From contig MPNW01000106.1 of NCBI GenBank assembly GCA_011800805.1, positions 91,712 to 155,711 of the forward strand: a stretch of 64,000 nucleotides of DNA, in the 5' to 3' direction. The notes under the pieces were generated by a model. That model did no database searches and was not told the DNA's origin. It was given only the letters and a program-made list of their open reading frames with translations. Both the position numbers and the translations under genes were made by a program. The DNA comes from Hirudo medicinalis (Eukaryota; Annelida; Clitellata; Hirudinida; Hirudinidae). Shown piece by piece: positions 47,758 through 59,700 of this stretch (its first letter is position 1; each line of letters starts with the position of its first letter).

Positions 47758-50700
47758 ATGGTTCGTAAAATGTGGTATAGAAGATTGTGGAGAATCAAGA
47801 TGACTCTTGTCCTTGTTCTTACCCCACTTGTATTGCTTCCCCTTCCTGTTCTTGCTCCCTCCAAAGTAAGGTGAAAATGGAGAACAAAATGAAAGGGAAG
47901 ACAGTTCATGCGTATTTGATTTCCATCTAATTTGTTTTTAGGTTTCAAAGTGTGCCTACGGGATTTTGATAATGGCAGTATATTGGATGACCGAAGTTAT
48001 TCCCATGGCTGTGACAGCGATGTTACCTATTGTTATTTTTCCGTGGCTCGGTGTTTTGGATACCAGAAAGGCTTGTCAAAATTATTTCAAAGTTAATAAA
48101 CTTAATTACTTATCTTTTTTATGGAAAAAATTCGAAAATACTCTTTCGCAATTATTATTTAAATTATTTAAACAACAACACAAAAATCAATAAATGGCAA
48201 TTCATAATTGCACAAAACAAATCCATTTCCAACAGGATGCCAACATGCTGTTCTTTGGAGGACTTATGGTGGCAGTGGCAGTAGAGAAATGGAATCTCCA
48301 CAAAAGGATCGCTCTAAGGGTGCTCATGATAGTGGGCACAAAACCAAGATGGTTAAGTCAATGGATAACTATAAAATTGATTAATCCAACTTCAAATTAA
48401 CTTTGAGTCCGTTTAAGTGTTATATATGGAACTCAAAATGGCAATAGAGGTTCATTTGAGGGCTATCATACATAACCAGTAAAAAAATCAATAATTTCAC
48501 AAAAAAAGATATTTTCTGAATAAAGTTGCGTAAATTCGATGCACTCTGTGTTAGAGAATGATGTTAAGTAATGCCGCTTTTAATCTCAGAAGGAGAAATA
48601 ATTTTAAAAAATAGTTTAGGATTGAAGTAGAAATCGTTATAATATTATCTGATTTTTAAACATTTTACATGGATAGAGCTTCATATTTTTGAAACAGCAT
48701 TTCTAAGATTTTGTTTCCGTTGGCATTTCAAATAATTTACCAGTAACGTAAAGATGTACCGTGCAGGTTGATGTTTGGCTTTATGACAACAACAGCATTT
48801 CTCTCCATGTGGATAAGCAATACGGCGACCACAGCAATGATGATTCCCATTTCTCAGGCCGTTCTCAACGAACTAGAAAACCATTTCTCACAAAAGACAG
48901 AAATATCTTGTTCAAACAAAGGTTTTAAGCCAGGTTATAAATATTTTATTCCAATGACGCTATACTTTTAATTAGCCATAGTGGTGTTTTACTTTTGATT
49001 TTTTTGTTGCTAAATGTTAACACGTGTTTGATCCGTTTGTCAAAATCGAGTCTAATGAAATATTTGACGAATTTGCTCAGTTACAATTCAAGAATTATGT
49101 GTTGTTATTAAGCAGATAATGAAGGTAAAGATCAAAAGAACCTTCATATTCCAAATAAGAAAAACTCAATCGATTTATTACCAGTCCTAGAAAATACCAA
49201 CAACGCCGTGGTTGCCACTGGCACTAATACCAGCGTCATCGGAGAGACCAACTTCGTCGTAGAAAGTTTTCAGCTGAATAACAATTCCATGGATACATCG
49301 GAAAGCAATTGCGAAAGAATGGATAAAATACAAAAACTTAAGGGACAATATGTAAGGTTATTATTATTATTATTATTATTATTATTTTTAATATTTTAAA
49401 AGTTATTTATTTGCAAGAGATTTTTAAAATTTCATTACTGTGTTGGCGATACAAAACATGAGTAACGTTTATGCTTTACAAAAAAATATATCGTTTCTTC
49501 TCGAGGAGTTGGCACGTTTGAAACAAGTCATCTAACACTTCAAGATTCACTTATTGCTTCAAGCTTTTTCATAATTTGCATATTTCACTTTAAATTAACC
49601 AGCAGTGCTGTTGCATGTAATAGAATACTCCGTATCAGACTCACGATAAGGATGCTCAGAGAAGTTACTCCCGTCTTCCAACGTTTCGGCACTGAATCTC
49701 TTGCCGTTTTCGAGGGGGCATTTGGTGATCAGACGGATGTCGGATGTCTCTACGAGATCCAACGTGAACTCCGGCTATGAGAGACTCTCGTTGGCAATCG
49801 TAACATGGCGCTGTCGACGAAAGATTCTATTTTCAACAGATCCTACAGTTTCGATTCGATACAGTGGCGAACATTTATTCAGCTCTTAAGAATACATCTA
49901 AGGGCGAAAGAGCCGAAAAGCCGGAGGCAATCAACATAGCCATGCTCATAAGTTTTCTTGGTTCTGCTGCTTTTCCAGTCTTCTTCAATCTGCTATAGAT
50001 TGAAATAATAAACAAATAGGTTGGGAGCGGTCATCAAGAAATTCGAAGTGTGTTGCACGCTTAACTCAGGACGAGTAACTCAGAGAATCGCCTTTAAGCA
50101 GTTATCACGTATGCTAAGTGAACCCAAATGTCTAAGTTAAGAAACCAGGCCAGTTCGGAGATCAGCTCGAAACCACGGTGTGAGACATACCGAAGACTCC
50201 TCCAAATGTTTCTTCGAGAGAACAATTTCACTCTTGAGCCTGCATTAAACATTTGCCAAACGTAGGAAACATCAAAAGCCCAAGTGGAGATCATCACTGG
50301 TGAAAGTAGTACTTTAGTACTAAGTGACAACTGTGGAAGCATATGGTAAGTAGTACTCGTCCTGTGGCAAATTGAATCATTATTCCAGATGCTGCAGAGC
50401 ATACAAGAATACACCAAGACAAAGATCGACACATGTGGTGAATTGCTTCTATCGAAGGAGGCTCCATCGTCAGTCATAAGGACGCCGGGCATGGATTTTC
50501 CTGCCATTCCTGACACAGACACAGACAGACCAGACTATGGACGGCGAGAGGTTCAATTGGTTGAATGCAGACAAAGTAATCTTTACTAGAGTGTTCATTT
50601 GTATTCATCTTGATTGTATTTGTTTTACCTAGGTAATTACATTTACATTTATTTATCCCATTGTTTAAGTGCTCAAATTATCCCAAAGGGATTCAAAGGC

Positions 50701-53700
50701 AGTACAACAGACATGGCCGACAATTCAGTTCTTCCATTGAGCAGAGTAAAAAAATGTTGCTATGAAAAAGAAGTAATGATTAAAAACAGTCAAAATTAAA
50801 CTTAGGACGATTCTGAACAACATTCGTTGGTTTTAAATAGAGGTTTAAAAAGTTCTATTATCGGTGCAAGACGGACTTCGGTGGGAAGAGAATTCCATAT
50901 CCTAGGTCCGCAAACATGGACCGACCGCTCTCCCTGCCAGACTGTCCGGGATTTAAGAACAACAAGAGTCCTTTTGCTGGAGGACCGGAGGGATGCCCTA
51001 CCGGGGATAGTAGATATGCTTGTCAAAAGTTCGGTGAGATATTGAGGAGCGCTGCCTGCGGCGGCTCTATAGACTCGAAGCAGGATTTTGAAAGTGATTC
51101 TATCCGGAATTCTTAACCAGTGCAGGTTTATGAGGAGAGGAGTGATGTGGTCAGAAGACCTACAACCATAAATGAGCCTCGCCGCTGTGTTCATGACTGC
51201 TTGAAGGGTGTTGAGATTCCGGCAACTGGCATTGACCAGAATCGAATTGCAGTAATGAAGCTTTGAGAGGATGAATTGAAATACATATTTAATATCTCCA
51301 TTAACATCTTGTCAGATTTTAACAAAGTTTAAAAATGATTATTTACAGTGCAGTAAAGTTGGAAAATTTGGACATTTCGCAAAAGGATAAGGAGTGGTTT
51401 GAAAGAGCTGGAAGGGGAATTCGTTTATGCATTGCCTATGCCGCCAACATTGGAGGGACAGCTACCTTAACAGGAACTGGACCAAACCTAGTTCTGAAAG
51501 GACAACTAGATGTGTGAGTGTCCGCCACCACAATGCATCGGGGTCTCCATCTGGCTAAATCCGGCTCTGGTTTATGTTGTGCAACCAAATTGGACTATGC
51601 TAAAGCATTTTATTGACTCTTTGTAGCGATAATTATTGATAACAAGTGAGACATATTTAACATTTCAGTCTCTATGGTCCAGAAACAGGACTGAATTTTA
51701 GCACCTGGTTTGTCTACGCATTTCCGAACATGATCGTGTCTCTCGTTCTCGCGTGGTTATGGCTCATGTTTCTGTTTCTAGGACCAAAGTTCGGTGGCAT
51801 TTTAACGTTAAATATCAAATATTTTTGTGCACCCACTTAAAATTTATTTGAAGCAGCGAACTCGATTGACGATGATACGGAAAATTAATTAACCAAAAAT
51901 TTCTGTTTTAGAGAAATTTTGAAATTTATTCGCACGTCTAAAGACGATCAAGATTCCTCAGGAGATGTAATAAACAAAGAATATGAAAAGCTCGGGCGCA
52001 TAAGGTATGTTATTAGCAAAACACAGTGTCATAATTAATATCCATAATTTATTGTAATATTTTCGAAATGAATTTATTTAAAATTTTACTCTACTTTTCA
52101 ACTAAGTAGAAGACAAATATAATATTTTACTCTAACAAATGCTTAAGCTTTGCAGAAGTAGAAGTTCTGCTTCTCTTCATTACTTTGGCTTTTCTGTGGA
52201 TTACACGTTTACCAGAATTTGTGCCTGGTTGGGGCAATCTGCTCAAACCTATTGGGTAAATTTTAGACATATCTTTTAAAAGATTTTTTTCATTTGTAGA
52301 TTAGCTTCGATTTAAATTGAGATAAAAGCTATTCAAATTATTCAACCATATACATAAAGACCTGTCAGTATGGATATTTTGACAGTTTTAATCAGTCTAT
52401 TAAATTGAAAAAAAGAGTAAACCCAAATAAATTGATTTGCAAAAGAGGTTAAACACATTTTTCGAAAAATATCCCTAATCAGCGTTCAGGTTGGCCGAAT
52501 GGGTTACGTTCCTGCATGCGGCGGTAATGGCAACAGTCGTAATGTGTCGTGTTCGAAACCCAGCCTGCACTGCCGCAAGCGCCCTTGGGAAGGAGCGCTA
52601 TATAAATGGTTAACAAGAAGCGCCTTGACGCTATGCATATGGCGCTATATAAATGAAGTACATTTACATTTACATTTAATCAGTCACGGGTTTTAACCTA
52701 TATTTAGATATTCTTATTTTCAAGTTTTAATATAATAATTTTTTTATATTTGGATGGATATTCTAATGTTCTTTTAACGAGTAAGATAAAGAGTTTCACT
52801 TTTGTATAGATGGTAAGATTACTTTTTACAATCTTATTTTCATTTTTTTTTGCTGGGCAGATGGGTTACAGATTCCTGCGTGGCCATCACAATAGCAGTG
52901 CTTCTCTTTATGCTTCCGTCCAAATGGCCAAATTACTTAAACTTCAATCAAGCATTACACGGTGATGACGAAATTGAAGGACCATCACCACCTCTTTTAG
53001 ATTGGCCTACAATTCATAACCAAATTCCTTGGAATGTATTACTTCTTCTAGGTGGGGGCTTTGCGATGGCAGAAGCGAGCAAGGTAGGACTTGTCACAGA
53101 GAAAAATAGTTATTACAAAATTAATATTTAAAAAAAAATCAATTATTAATACAAAAGGAATCAGGTCTCTCGGAAATAATTGGCCAATTTTTTACGACCC
53201 TCGGTTACTTACCCAGCTGGGGATTGGTATTTATACTATGCATTATCACAGCAATCTTCACTGAAGTAACGAGTAACATTGCTACGGCTACGATATTTCT
53301 ACCCATCTTAGCAGAAATTGTAAGTCTGTGTTAAAAAAAATTGATTTATAATATATAAACATTGGTAATTTCAAATAAAGGCAACCACATTGCACATCAA
53401 TCCTCTGTACCTCATGCTTCCAACAACAATTTCCGCTTCCTTTGCATTCATGTTGCCTGTTGCAACCCCTCCAAACGCGATCGTTTTCGCTTACGGGAAT
53501 ATGAAAATATTGGACATGGTAATAATCTTAACATTATTTTGCAACTATATTTTTGATTGGCCAATCGATTATTTGTATAGAAATTATGACCTGTGGTTTT
53601 CAAAGTTTTCAGACCATTCAAACTGTATACTAGACACCATTCAATAGATGTTAGTTCGTTATAGCACGCTTTTTTTTGGATTAATCAATCAGAATGATAC

Positions 53701-54180
53701 AACCTTATTTTTGTTAGTAATTTACAAACATGATGTGGATTGTGACTAAATTTTAGGTTATTTTGTAGTCTTTTATAAGATTACTTGAGCATTAATTTAA
53801 ACATATTTAAAGGGTTTTTTAAAGGGAACAAAAAAGTTACTTCTAGCCTTTTTAACGACAAAGTTTTGAACTTATACTTAGCTTGCTGAATCATTTCAAC
53901 TTGCTTTAAATACTTGATCAGTTACCAAATTAAATTTTTAAATTGCATTTTGTCAATGCTGTACATCGAAAGCATTTCACCACTTCAGATGAAAGCTGGG
54001 ATTGTTCAAAACTGCATTTGTCTTCTTATTCTCCAATTTGCAACTAATACTTGGGGATACTTCTATTTCAATCTCGGCACTTTTCCGGACTGGGCCAAGT
54101 CAGTAACAGTTGACAACGCAACTTCTGTTCAATATTGGAATTCTACTATTGTATCGACCATTTCAACTTCATTAAAATAA
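47758..54180 (+). CDS. SLC13-family Na+-coupled carboxylate/sulfate transporter
   Basis: Plasma-membrane symporter of the NaDC/INDY (DASS) family, importing di- or tricarboxylates or sulfate with sodium. Exons: 47758-47865, 47942-48091, 48236-48351, 48767-48921, 49116-49351, 49639-49682, 51349-51513, 51669-51788, 51912-52004, 52148-52255, 52861-53083, 53158-53319, 53381-53518, 53989-54180. They join in frame to 669 residues. Family marks: [39 protein letters not shown], first SNT motif [12 protein letters not shown] (about 142-153), [28 protein letters not shown], second motif [14 protein letters not shown] (about 544-557), and [14 protein letters not shown]. Many hydrophobic helices are present. 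The hydrophilic loop between the two halves is longer than in human NaDC1. Exon 6 (44 bases) is chosen because it is the only piece found that restores phase; its donor is weak. Confidence 0.93.
49700..50600 (+). pseudogene. Coding-like debris in SLC13 intron 6, origin unknown
   Basis: Several plus-strand stretches have protein-like composition but lie in different frames with stops: [20 protein letters not shown] (about 49733-49792), [20 protein letters not shown] (about 49805-49864), [20 protein letters not shown] (about 49933-49992) and [15 protein letters not shown] near 50190. The FPVFFNLLY string recalls the last membrane helix of Cys-loop channels (FP..F..FN..Y), but nothing else supports this. 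It may be a decayed gene or alternative SLC13 loop exons. Confidence 0.25.
50802..51270 (-). mobile_element. CR1/L2-type LINE fragment in SLC13 intron 6
   Basis: The minus strand has an intact 130-codon frame containing [55 protein letters not shown] and [13 protein letters not shown]. Upstream (51195-51270) it continues as [18 protein letters not shown]. This is the C-terminal region of a CR1/L2/Jockey-type reverse transcriptase (N.AARL…DHITP.L..LHWLP…KLWNSLP). The 5' part is missing. Confidence 0.85.
52484..52682 (+). repeat. tRNA-derived SINE, copy A, in SLC13 intron
   Basis: The head has a box A-like TGGCCGAATGGGTTA (about 52491-52506) and a box B-like GTGTTCGAAACCC about 50 bases later (near 52550), the two internal pol III promoter boxes of a tRNA. 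The body contains 'cccttgggaaggagcgctata' and 'gacgctatgcatatggcgc' and ends in 'acatttacatttacattt', a short tandem tail. Copies or pieces lie at 43265-43400 and 18025-18068. Confidence 0.85.
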
Positions 54181-55059
54181 TGCAATTCTTTAATATCTTT
54201 GACTAGAAATTAAAATTTGGAATGCATCCAACTCGTGGCTTCAAAAAAAAAACTGCAATATCTGGTTCATTGTATTAAATGTCATTATTTGCGATCGTTA
54301 CGGTTAATTGTTTGATCGAAATCCTTTGAGATCTCGTGATTAAATTTTTCAAACTGTTTTCAAACTGTTTGTATTTTCCAAGAAGAAGGACTTGAAAAGA
54401 GGAATTTAAACAGGAAATTAACCAAGAGCCGAAGATGCATCTCCTCAAGAAAGCGTGACACTCTGAGTAGTACCGAAGTGGATGGCTGCATAGTCTGAGG
54501 TTGATAGGATTCGCATCCGATTAACTCCTTGACGGAGCAGTCCCTGAAAGTGAGGACGGTCATCTTGGCAGCTATTACGGCATTTTTATATTTGCCTGGT
54601 GGCATCAGCGAAGATAGCGACTCTTCATATGTCGAAGTTTTCTCGGCATCAATTGCTTCTTAGGAAAGTATGTGGTTGAGTTGGTGACCGACTCGGATGG
54701 ATCGATTCATAGCCAGAGTATGCCTATCAAGATTGCCTATGTAATGTGTTGCGGACTCGTGATGATGATGCTCGAGCATGGCTGTGAGAGTAAATTTAGT
54801 TAAGTTTATATGAATTTACTTATTTATTTTCTGAATGAAGTATTTTTGTTTACTTTAAAATGTTGACGTTAAAATCAAATCGTTATAAGTTTCGCAATTG
54901 AAATGCTTTGAATTTCATTAGATTGTGCATAACTGGAAATAATTTACTTTAGTAAACCCGAGACAATTGCTTTATTGTATGTAAATGTTCACTTAAGATA
55001 AGTAAAGTAAATTATAAGTAAACTTATAATTATTAAAAAGTTACAATTTGTGAAAGGCT
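54181..55059. other. SLC13 3' flank with coding-like traces
   Basis: ATTAAA at 54209-54214 could serve polyadenylation. Around 54420-54800 the plus strand has protein-like pieces in broken frames: SRRCISSRKRDTLSSTEVDG, LKVRTVILAAITAFLYLPGG and YVMCCGLVMMMLEHG. None was assigned to a family. A nearby minus ORF (54360-54605) looks like their shadow. Confidence 0.3.
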
Positions 55060-55934
55060 TATTGCTCAGGTTTTGAAGATACTTATTATTCGTGAGAGGA
55101 GGAGCTACTTTTTATAAACAAATTTAAAAAATGCCGAACTGCGGGTGTAAGGCATGACGAAGTAAAAGTGTCTTTTTAGGCTTATTTCCGAAGAAAAGGA
55201 AATCTTGGTCGAACATTATTGAGCAGTATCTTTTCCTGACTCCCGCCCCACTAAATGCTTTCAATCTTCCAGCAAAGGCCTGAAATTCTACCATGCCATT
55301 ATTTGCTGACGTAAAACTTTTTTTATCAGCTATTTAGGCTTGGAATTCAGCACAGACATGTTTGAGTTTTCTTGGCACCACAGAACGATTGCTTCATATT
55401 AGATTAAAATCATTTGGTGCCACCTACAGTTATTATGGACTGAAAATTACATACGGGGATGTCGCTAGATTTTTCAATTCATACAAATGTGTCCGAGAAA
55501 TGCGGACCCAGTCTCCACAAAATGCTCTCTGAAATTCTGTCGGGCCACTTGAGCACATTGCAAACTTTTGTCTCCCTAAAAAACGTTTGTCTCTGCTAAA
55601 GCTTATTACTGAAGATCTCATCAGCAATGTCTCCTTATAATGATGGGGATTTTAGATGTTGACTTTTCTTGACACCGGAGTGTTTCACACTAAGTAATAT
55701 GTCCATGCTCATCAATTACAGGAATAAACAATGGTCTGAAAAATGCCCTTCATTTTTGTTAATTCAGTACGAACAGAATAATTATAGTGTAATTACATTA
55801 TTTAAACAAATTTATTAGTTTATGAAATAGCTTAAATAAAATGTAAATAAGAAAAAATTACAGCACATCACTTTTTGTGACAAAACGTAGCTCCTCCCCT
55901 CACATATAATAAGTATCTTCAAAACCTGGGCAAA
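55060..55934 (+). mobile_element. P-element/THAP-type non-autonomous DNA transposon
   Basis: Terminal inverted repeats of about 46 bases (55063-55108, 'caggttttgaagatactt…gaggaggagcta', against 55889-55934) differ at only a few positions. Just inside the left end, at 55131, a frame starts MPNCGCKA, is interrupted by a stop, and continues as SKSVFLGLFPKKRKSW. This is the C-x-C…FP…W pattern of a THAP zinc finger, the DNA-binding head of P-type transposases. Downstream (55430-55635) are broken traces such as ITYGDVARFFNSYKCVREM. The internal length of under 0.9 kb cannot hold a full transposase, so it is a deleted, non-autonomous copy. Confidence 0.75.
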
Positions 55935-56548
55935 GGCCCTCAGCCTTGGTGAAAGCATAAGAAACCAGCTGACTCACTCATAACGCAGTGTTTTTGCATA
56001 ATGGCGGGCGTCGGCCGATGTCGGGGCTGGAGGGGCGGTGGCGCTTGGATCGTTGGCGTCAGGAGTTGGTTCCAAATTTCATCGTTTGGGGATAAATTCC
56101 GATATATTTGACGCTTTCGATGCGCTTGCTTCTTTAATATGTTTGATGGTCAAATATAATTGGTTATGATTGACGCGATCGATTTGTCTTCGGAAGTGCG
56201 CATTTAGGCTCAATTGCGTAGTTGTAGTTAGCGACGGATTTTAAACTACGTAGCTGATTCCATCATCAGCTTGTGATTCTGGAGGCTTATCTTCAGACTC
56301 AACGAGTCTCGCTGTTCCGCTTAATCGGCTTGGACTGAAACTACCGAGGACCCATTCAGAGTTTTTCGGGCAGATTTCAGGACCTCGTGTCTTATCCTGA
56401 TGAAAATAATTTGTACCATCTACGTCTGCAAGTGTTTGCTGGTTGAATTTAAAGAGCTTTTTAGCATCTTCCACATGTTGGTCTAATATTAGTTTACAAG
56501 GGTTGAATTGATTGAGCTTGGAGCTTCTTAAAACCACTGGTGAATTAA
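55935..56548. promoter_or_regulatory. Upstream region of Tribbles
   Basis: Presumed promoter and 5' UTR of Tribbles. It is less AT-rich around 55980-56060 (gcgggcgtcggccgatgtcgg), which is unusual for this window. A 110-codon open frame on the minus strand (56573-56241) overlaps this region and is described separately. Confidence 0.4.
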
Positions 56549-56573
56549 ATGTATCCACTTGGATCGAGGCCAC
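56241..56573 (-). CDS. Unassigned antisense ORF over the Tribbles start
   Basis: Open for 110 codons from an ATG at 56573, with a balanced protein-like composition (LILDQHVEDAKKLFKFNQQT, CPKNSEWVLGSFSPSRLSGT) and ending DDGISYVV. It overlaps the Tribbles start codon by 25 bases. No domain recognised. It could be a head-to-head gene whose other exons I did not find, an upstream exon of something on the minus strand, or chance. Confidence 0.25.
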   Translation of the reverse strand: MASIQVDTFNSPVVLRSSKLNQFNPCKLILDQHVEDAKKLFKFNQQTLADVDGTNYFHQDKTRGPEICPKNSEWVLGSFSPSRLSGTARLVESEDKPPESQADDGISYVV

Positions 56574-57937
56574 ATCTAGGCTTGAATACGACCATTAAAC
56601 ATGAGATTAATAATGTTGACTCAATTGATGGAAGTGGTGCTCTGAGTCCTGATGTTCAGCCACGTATCCAGTTACCATTCTCAGATGTTGAGAAGCCTGC
56701 TTTGAAAAAATTGGGGAAATATCTCATTTCTGGTCTTCCAGATGCTTCACTTTCTGGTTCAGTTTCTGTTTGTAATGCCACAGATTTGGGGAGTGGAGCT
56801 GCAGTTGTTTGCAAAGTTAGTGCATTGAGTTATATATGTTAATTAATTCTATTTGTTGCAATGTACACATTGAAATATGGCATTCTTTCTTTTTTCTGTG
56901 AAGGTCCTGCCAGCTTCAAAGTACAAAGAAGTTCTTTCACCTTACTGGGTTGCTGGACATCACAGACACATAAACAGCATACAAGAGATCATTGTGGGCA
57001 AGGATCATGCCTATGTCTTCTTTGATAGTTCTTATGAAGATCTTCATACCTATGTGAGGAAGCACAGGAAATTAAGAGAAGATGAAGCATGCCGACTTTT
57101 CACTCAGATTGTGTCGGCAGTGCAGCATTGTCACGAGAATGGAGTGATCTTGAGAGATCTGAAATTGAGAAAGTTTGTCTTTAAAGATGCCAAGTGGTGA
57201 GTTTCTGTTGTTTGTATCTAGAAAAATCTAGAGATTCACTTTTACTAAATTTTGTTTTTATTTTCCTTAGCTCTCACTTGGTGCTGGACAGTCTTGAAGA
57301 TTCCTATGTCTTACCGAATCCTGAAGATGACCTGCTGACAGATAGGCATGGATGCCCCGCTTACGTGAGCCCTGAGATTTTATTCTCGTCGGGAGGTTAT
57401 TCTGGCAAGTCTGCAGATATCTGGAGTTTGGGAGTGGTCCTTTATACTATGCTGGCTGGGCAGTACCCATTCCATGATGTTGATGTAGGATCTCTATTCA
57501 AAAAAATCAGACAGGGTGTTTTCCTTGTTCCTGAAGGTTCTTCTACTCAGGCTAGATGTCTCCTCAAGAATCTATTGAGAACTGACCCGAGTGAGAGGCT
57601 CTTGACTGGTGAAATTTTGAGTCACTCATGGTTCAGTGACAGATCAACAGCTCGGTTGTCTCCATGTTCGAGAAGGCCCCTGAGGTATTCTTCAGTCACT
57701 GCTGCTTCCATTGCACCATATCCAGGAAATAATTCATCTACAGGACTATCTTTGTTAGCTGGAAATTCTTCGTCTTCGTCTTTAGAGGAGTCAAATTCAT
57801 CTTTACCGGGTCTTGTAATTGCAGATAATGTCCAAAAATTTCTACATTGCACTCCAGATCAAACTGTTCCTCAAATAAATGTATTTGATCGGAATGATTT
57901 TGGAACTAGATATCCTACTAACTTAAGTTCTTTGTGA
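56549..57937 (+). CDS. trib: Tribbles pseudokinase
   Basis: Pseudokinase adaptor that brings substrates to the COP1 ubiquitin ligase and binds MAPK kinases and AKT. Exons: 56549-56815, 56904-57196, 57271-57937. They join in frame to 408 residues, close to the usual 360-480. The kinase-like domain covers about 55-315: the VAIK-type lysine is in AAVVCKVL, the catalytic loop is [16 protein letters not shown], the metal-binding DFG is replaced by SLED as in all Tribbles, and [12 protein letters not shown] and [20 protein letters not shown] follow. The tail is Ser-rich ([13 protein letters not shown]) and ends with [10 protein letters not shown], the COP1-binding DQxVP motif, in the last 26 residues. 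AATAAA at 58872-58877 is a likely polyadenylation signal. Confidence 0.96.
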
Positions 57938-59500
57938 ACATCATCTGGTCCTGCATTAGGCACCTTTATTTTGCACGTTGTTTATTTAAATTAATTTTTA
58001 ATTAATGTCTCTTCATAACTCCAATCATTGGATTTGGTAATAACCATATCGACCAATTGTGTGGGTCTTGAGTTGAGTATGCTGAAATGTGGTACCATTG
58101 CATCTGCAGATCGATGAGTATTCCCATGATTTCTTGTCTTGTTTGAATGCATGGCAGCCTGGATTTCATTTCAGAAGCTTGAACTTTCAGGTTTTTCTTG
58201 TTGAAATTAATTGTTTATCCTTAAGTTGTTTTTACTCGTAAATTGAGTAAAATTGAAGTGTCTGTGTAATAAGCTGGTGTAATAACTTTAAAAATGTCAA
58301 TTGCTTAAAGTAAGGGTGAGTTAGTGCCGATAGACACTTAAATTTGCTATTTCTATTCATGTTTGCTTGGAAGGGAATGGCACATATTTTTGAGTGATTG
58401 TAACCTCAAGTCTATCATTTGAAATTTAGTAAAAGCTAAGCTAACAATATCTGCCATCTCTGCACCTTGAAATATTTTCTTTGTGTGTTGGGGAGTGGAG
58501 AATGCTGACTTTTCTTGCAAAAGGATGGTCAGCATTGAATTGTATCATCTCAGGATTGTTAAAGAACGATTTTTCTAGCTTTTTACGGTTTTCACGTTGG
58601 TAAATCGATAATTTGGTGATGTATGTTGTTTTTACTATTGACATGAAAAATGCTATTTAACTTTTTTAAGTGCTTATTGTTTAAAAAACCACCAAAGCCT
58701 GGTGAAAAGGTTTTGTTTCTAGTGTTCATTTTGTAAGCAGGTGAGCATTAATTGCTTTTTCGAAATTTTGCATTTTTGTTTAACTTATTTTCTGTATTTC
58801 TGGTTAGTGGATAGAAAAATAGGATTTTGTGTAGATGTCTTTGTTTTTGAAAATGGAAAACTTGATTTGGAAATAAATTAACAGTCCTGGTGTTTTTGAA
58901 GTACTAACTAACCCTTGATAGTTCAAATCTTACCATGTTTTGTCAATGTTATTCTAAGTCTGCAAATAATTCTAGGGGACAACATATTTGAGTAAAGAAA
59001 GTGCAAAGACGTGTGTCGTGATAAACGGATTCGTGTTGACTCGAAGTGAATGACTTCATTCAGCTGCAAAAATAGTCTGTGCCTACCAATTGAAGGCTCA
59101 TACCGTGCAGTCTAGGCTTGCCTTTGAGGACTTTAGCGCTTATTCTTCATCTTAGTTGCCTTAATGGGACATGTTTGTCCATTGTGAACTTTCAATAGCT
59201 TCTAATTTCAGTTGTTTGGGGGAGGAGTGGGCTTTGCTCAAGCTTCCCGAACTTTATATTTTTTGACGGCTTCGCAAATTAAGTACCGCATCTTGTCTTT
59301 GACACTCTTAGAACGCTTGAGAAACTTGCCTTTCAAAAATGTTCAAACATTGGTTGCTAATTTTTATTGGGTGCTTTTCAACCTCATAAGCTTAAGAGTT
59401 GAGGTGTCTTTAATGCTTTAATAAGCGCTCTCTGGCGGAAAGTTCTCGTGCAAACATTTGCTATTTTGTACATTTTCGCTATCGTGTAAATACAGTCACT
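57938..59500. other. Tribbles 3' UTR and intergenic sequence
   Basis: A 3' UTR of about 0.95 kb to the AATAAA at 58872-58877 is plausible. No gene recognised after that. A 69-codon frame at 59212-59421 has no family resemblance. Confidence 0.4.
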
Positions 59501-59700
59501 TTCATCACATTACTTTGATGGAATACGGGTTGCTACTGATATAATGCTGTTTGCTGATGATGTAATGTTGCCACTACAAGAGTTCGGTAACGTTTTAAAA
59601 TGCATTTCGGCATACCTTCTCGCATTCACAATTTCAGATATCGAAAATATTATTATATTTCTAGATTCACCTAGATTAGGGCGCATTCTTCTCTGATCCC
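59501..59700 (+). mobile_element. LINE reverse transcriptase fragment (FADD motif)
   Basis: The plus strand reads FDGIRVATDIMLFADDVMLP at about 59515-59574. FADD is the catalytic core of non-LTR reverse transcriptases. A further piece, CISAYLLAFTISDIENIIIF, follows. Only about 200 bases are readable. Confidence 0.6.

Noticed and set aside
50094..50522. 142-codon minus-strand open frame, one of the longest in the window
   Set aside because: Composition is odd (Ser/Cys/Trp clusters), no domain was recognised, and the plus strand in the same place has the more protein-like pieces. Treated as a shadow of decayed plus-strand sequence.
56241..57937. Treating Tribbles as an active kinase
   Set aside because: The DFG metal-binding motif is replaced by SLED and the glycine loop is not conserved, so it is the standard Tribbles pseudokinase and not an enzyme with a damaged gene.
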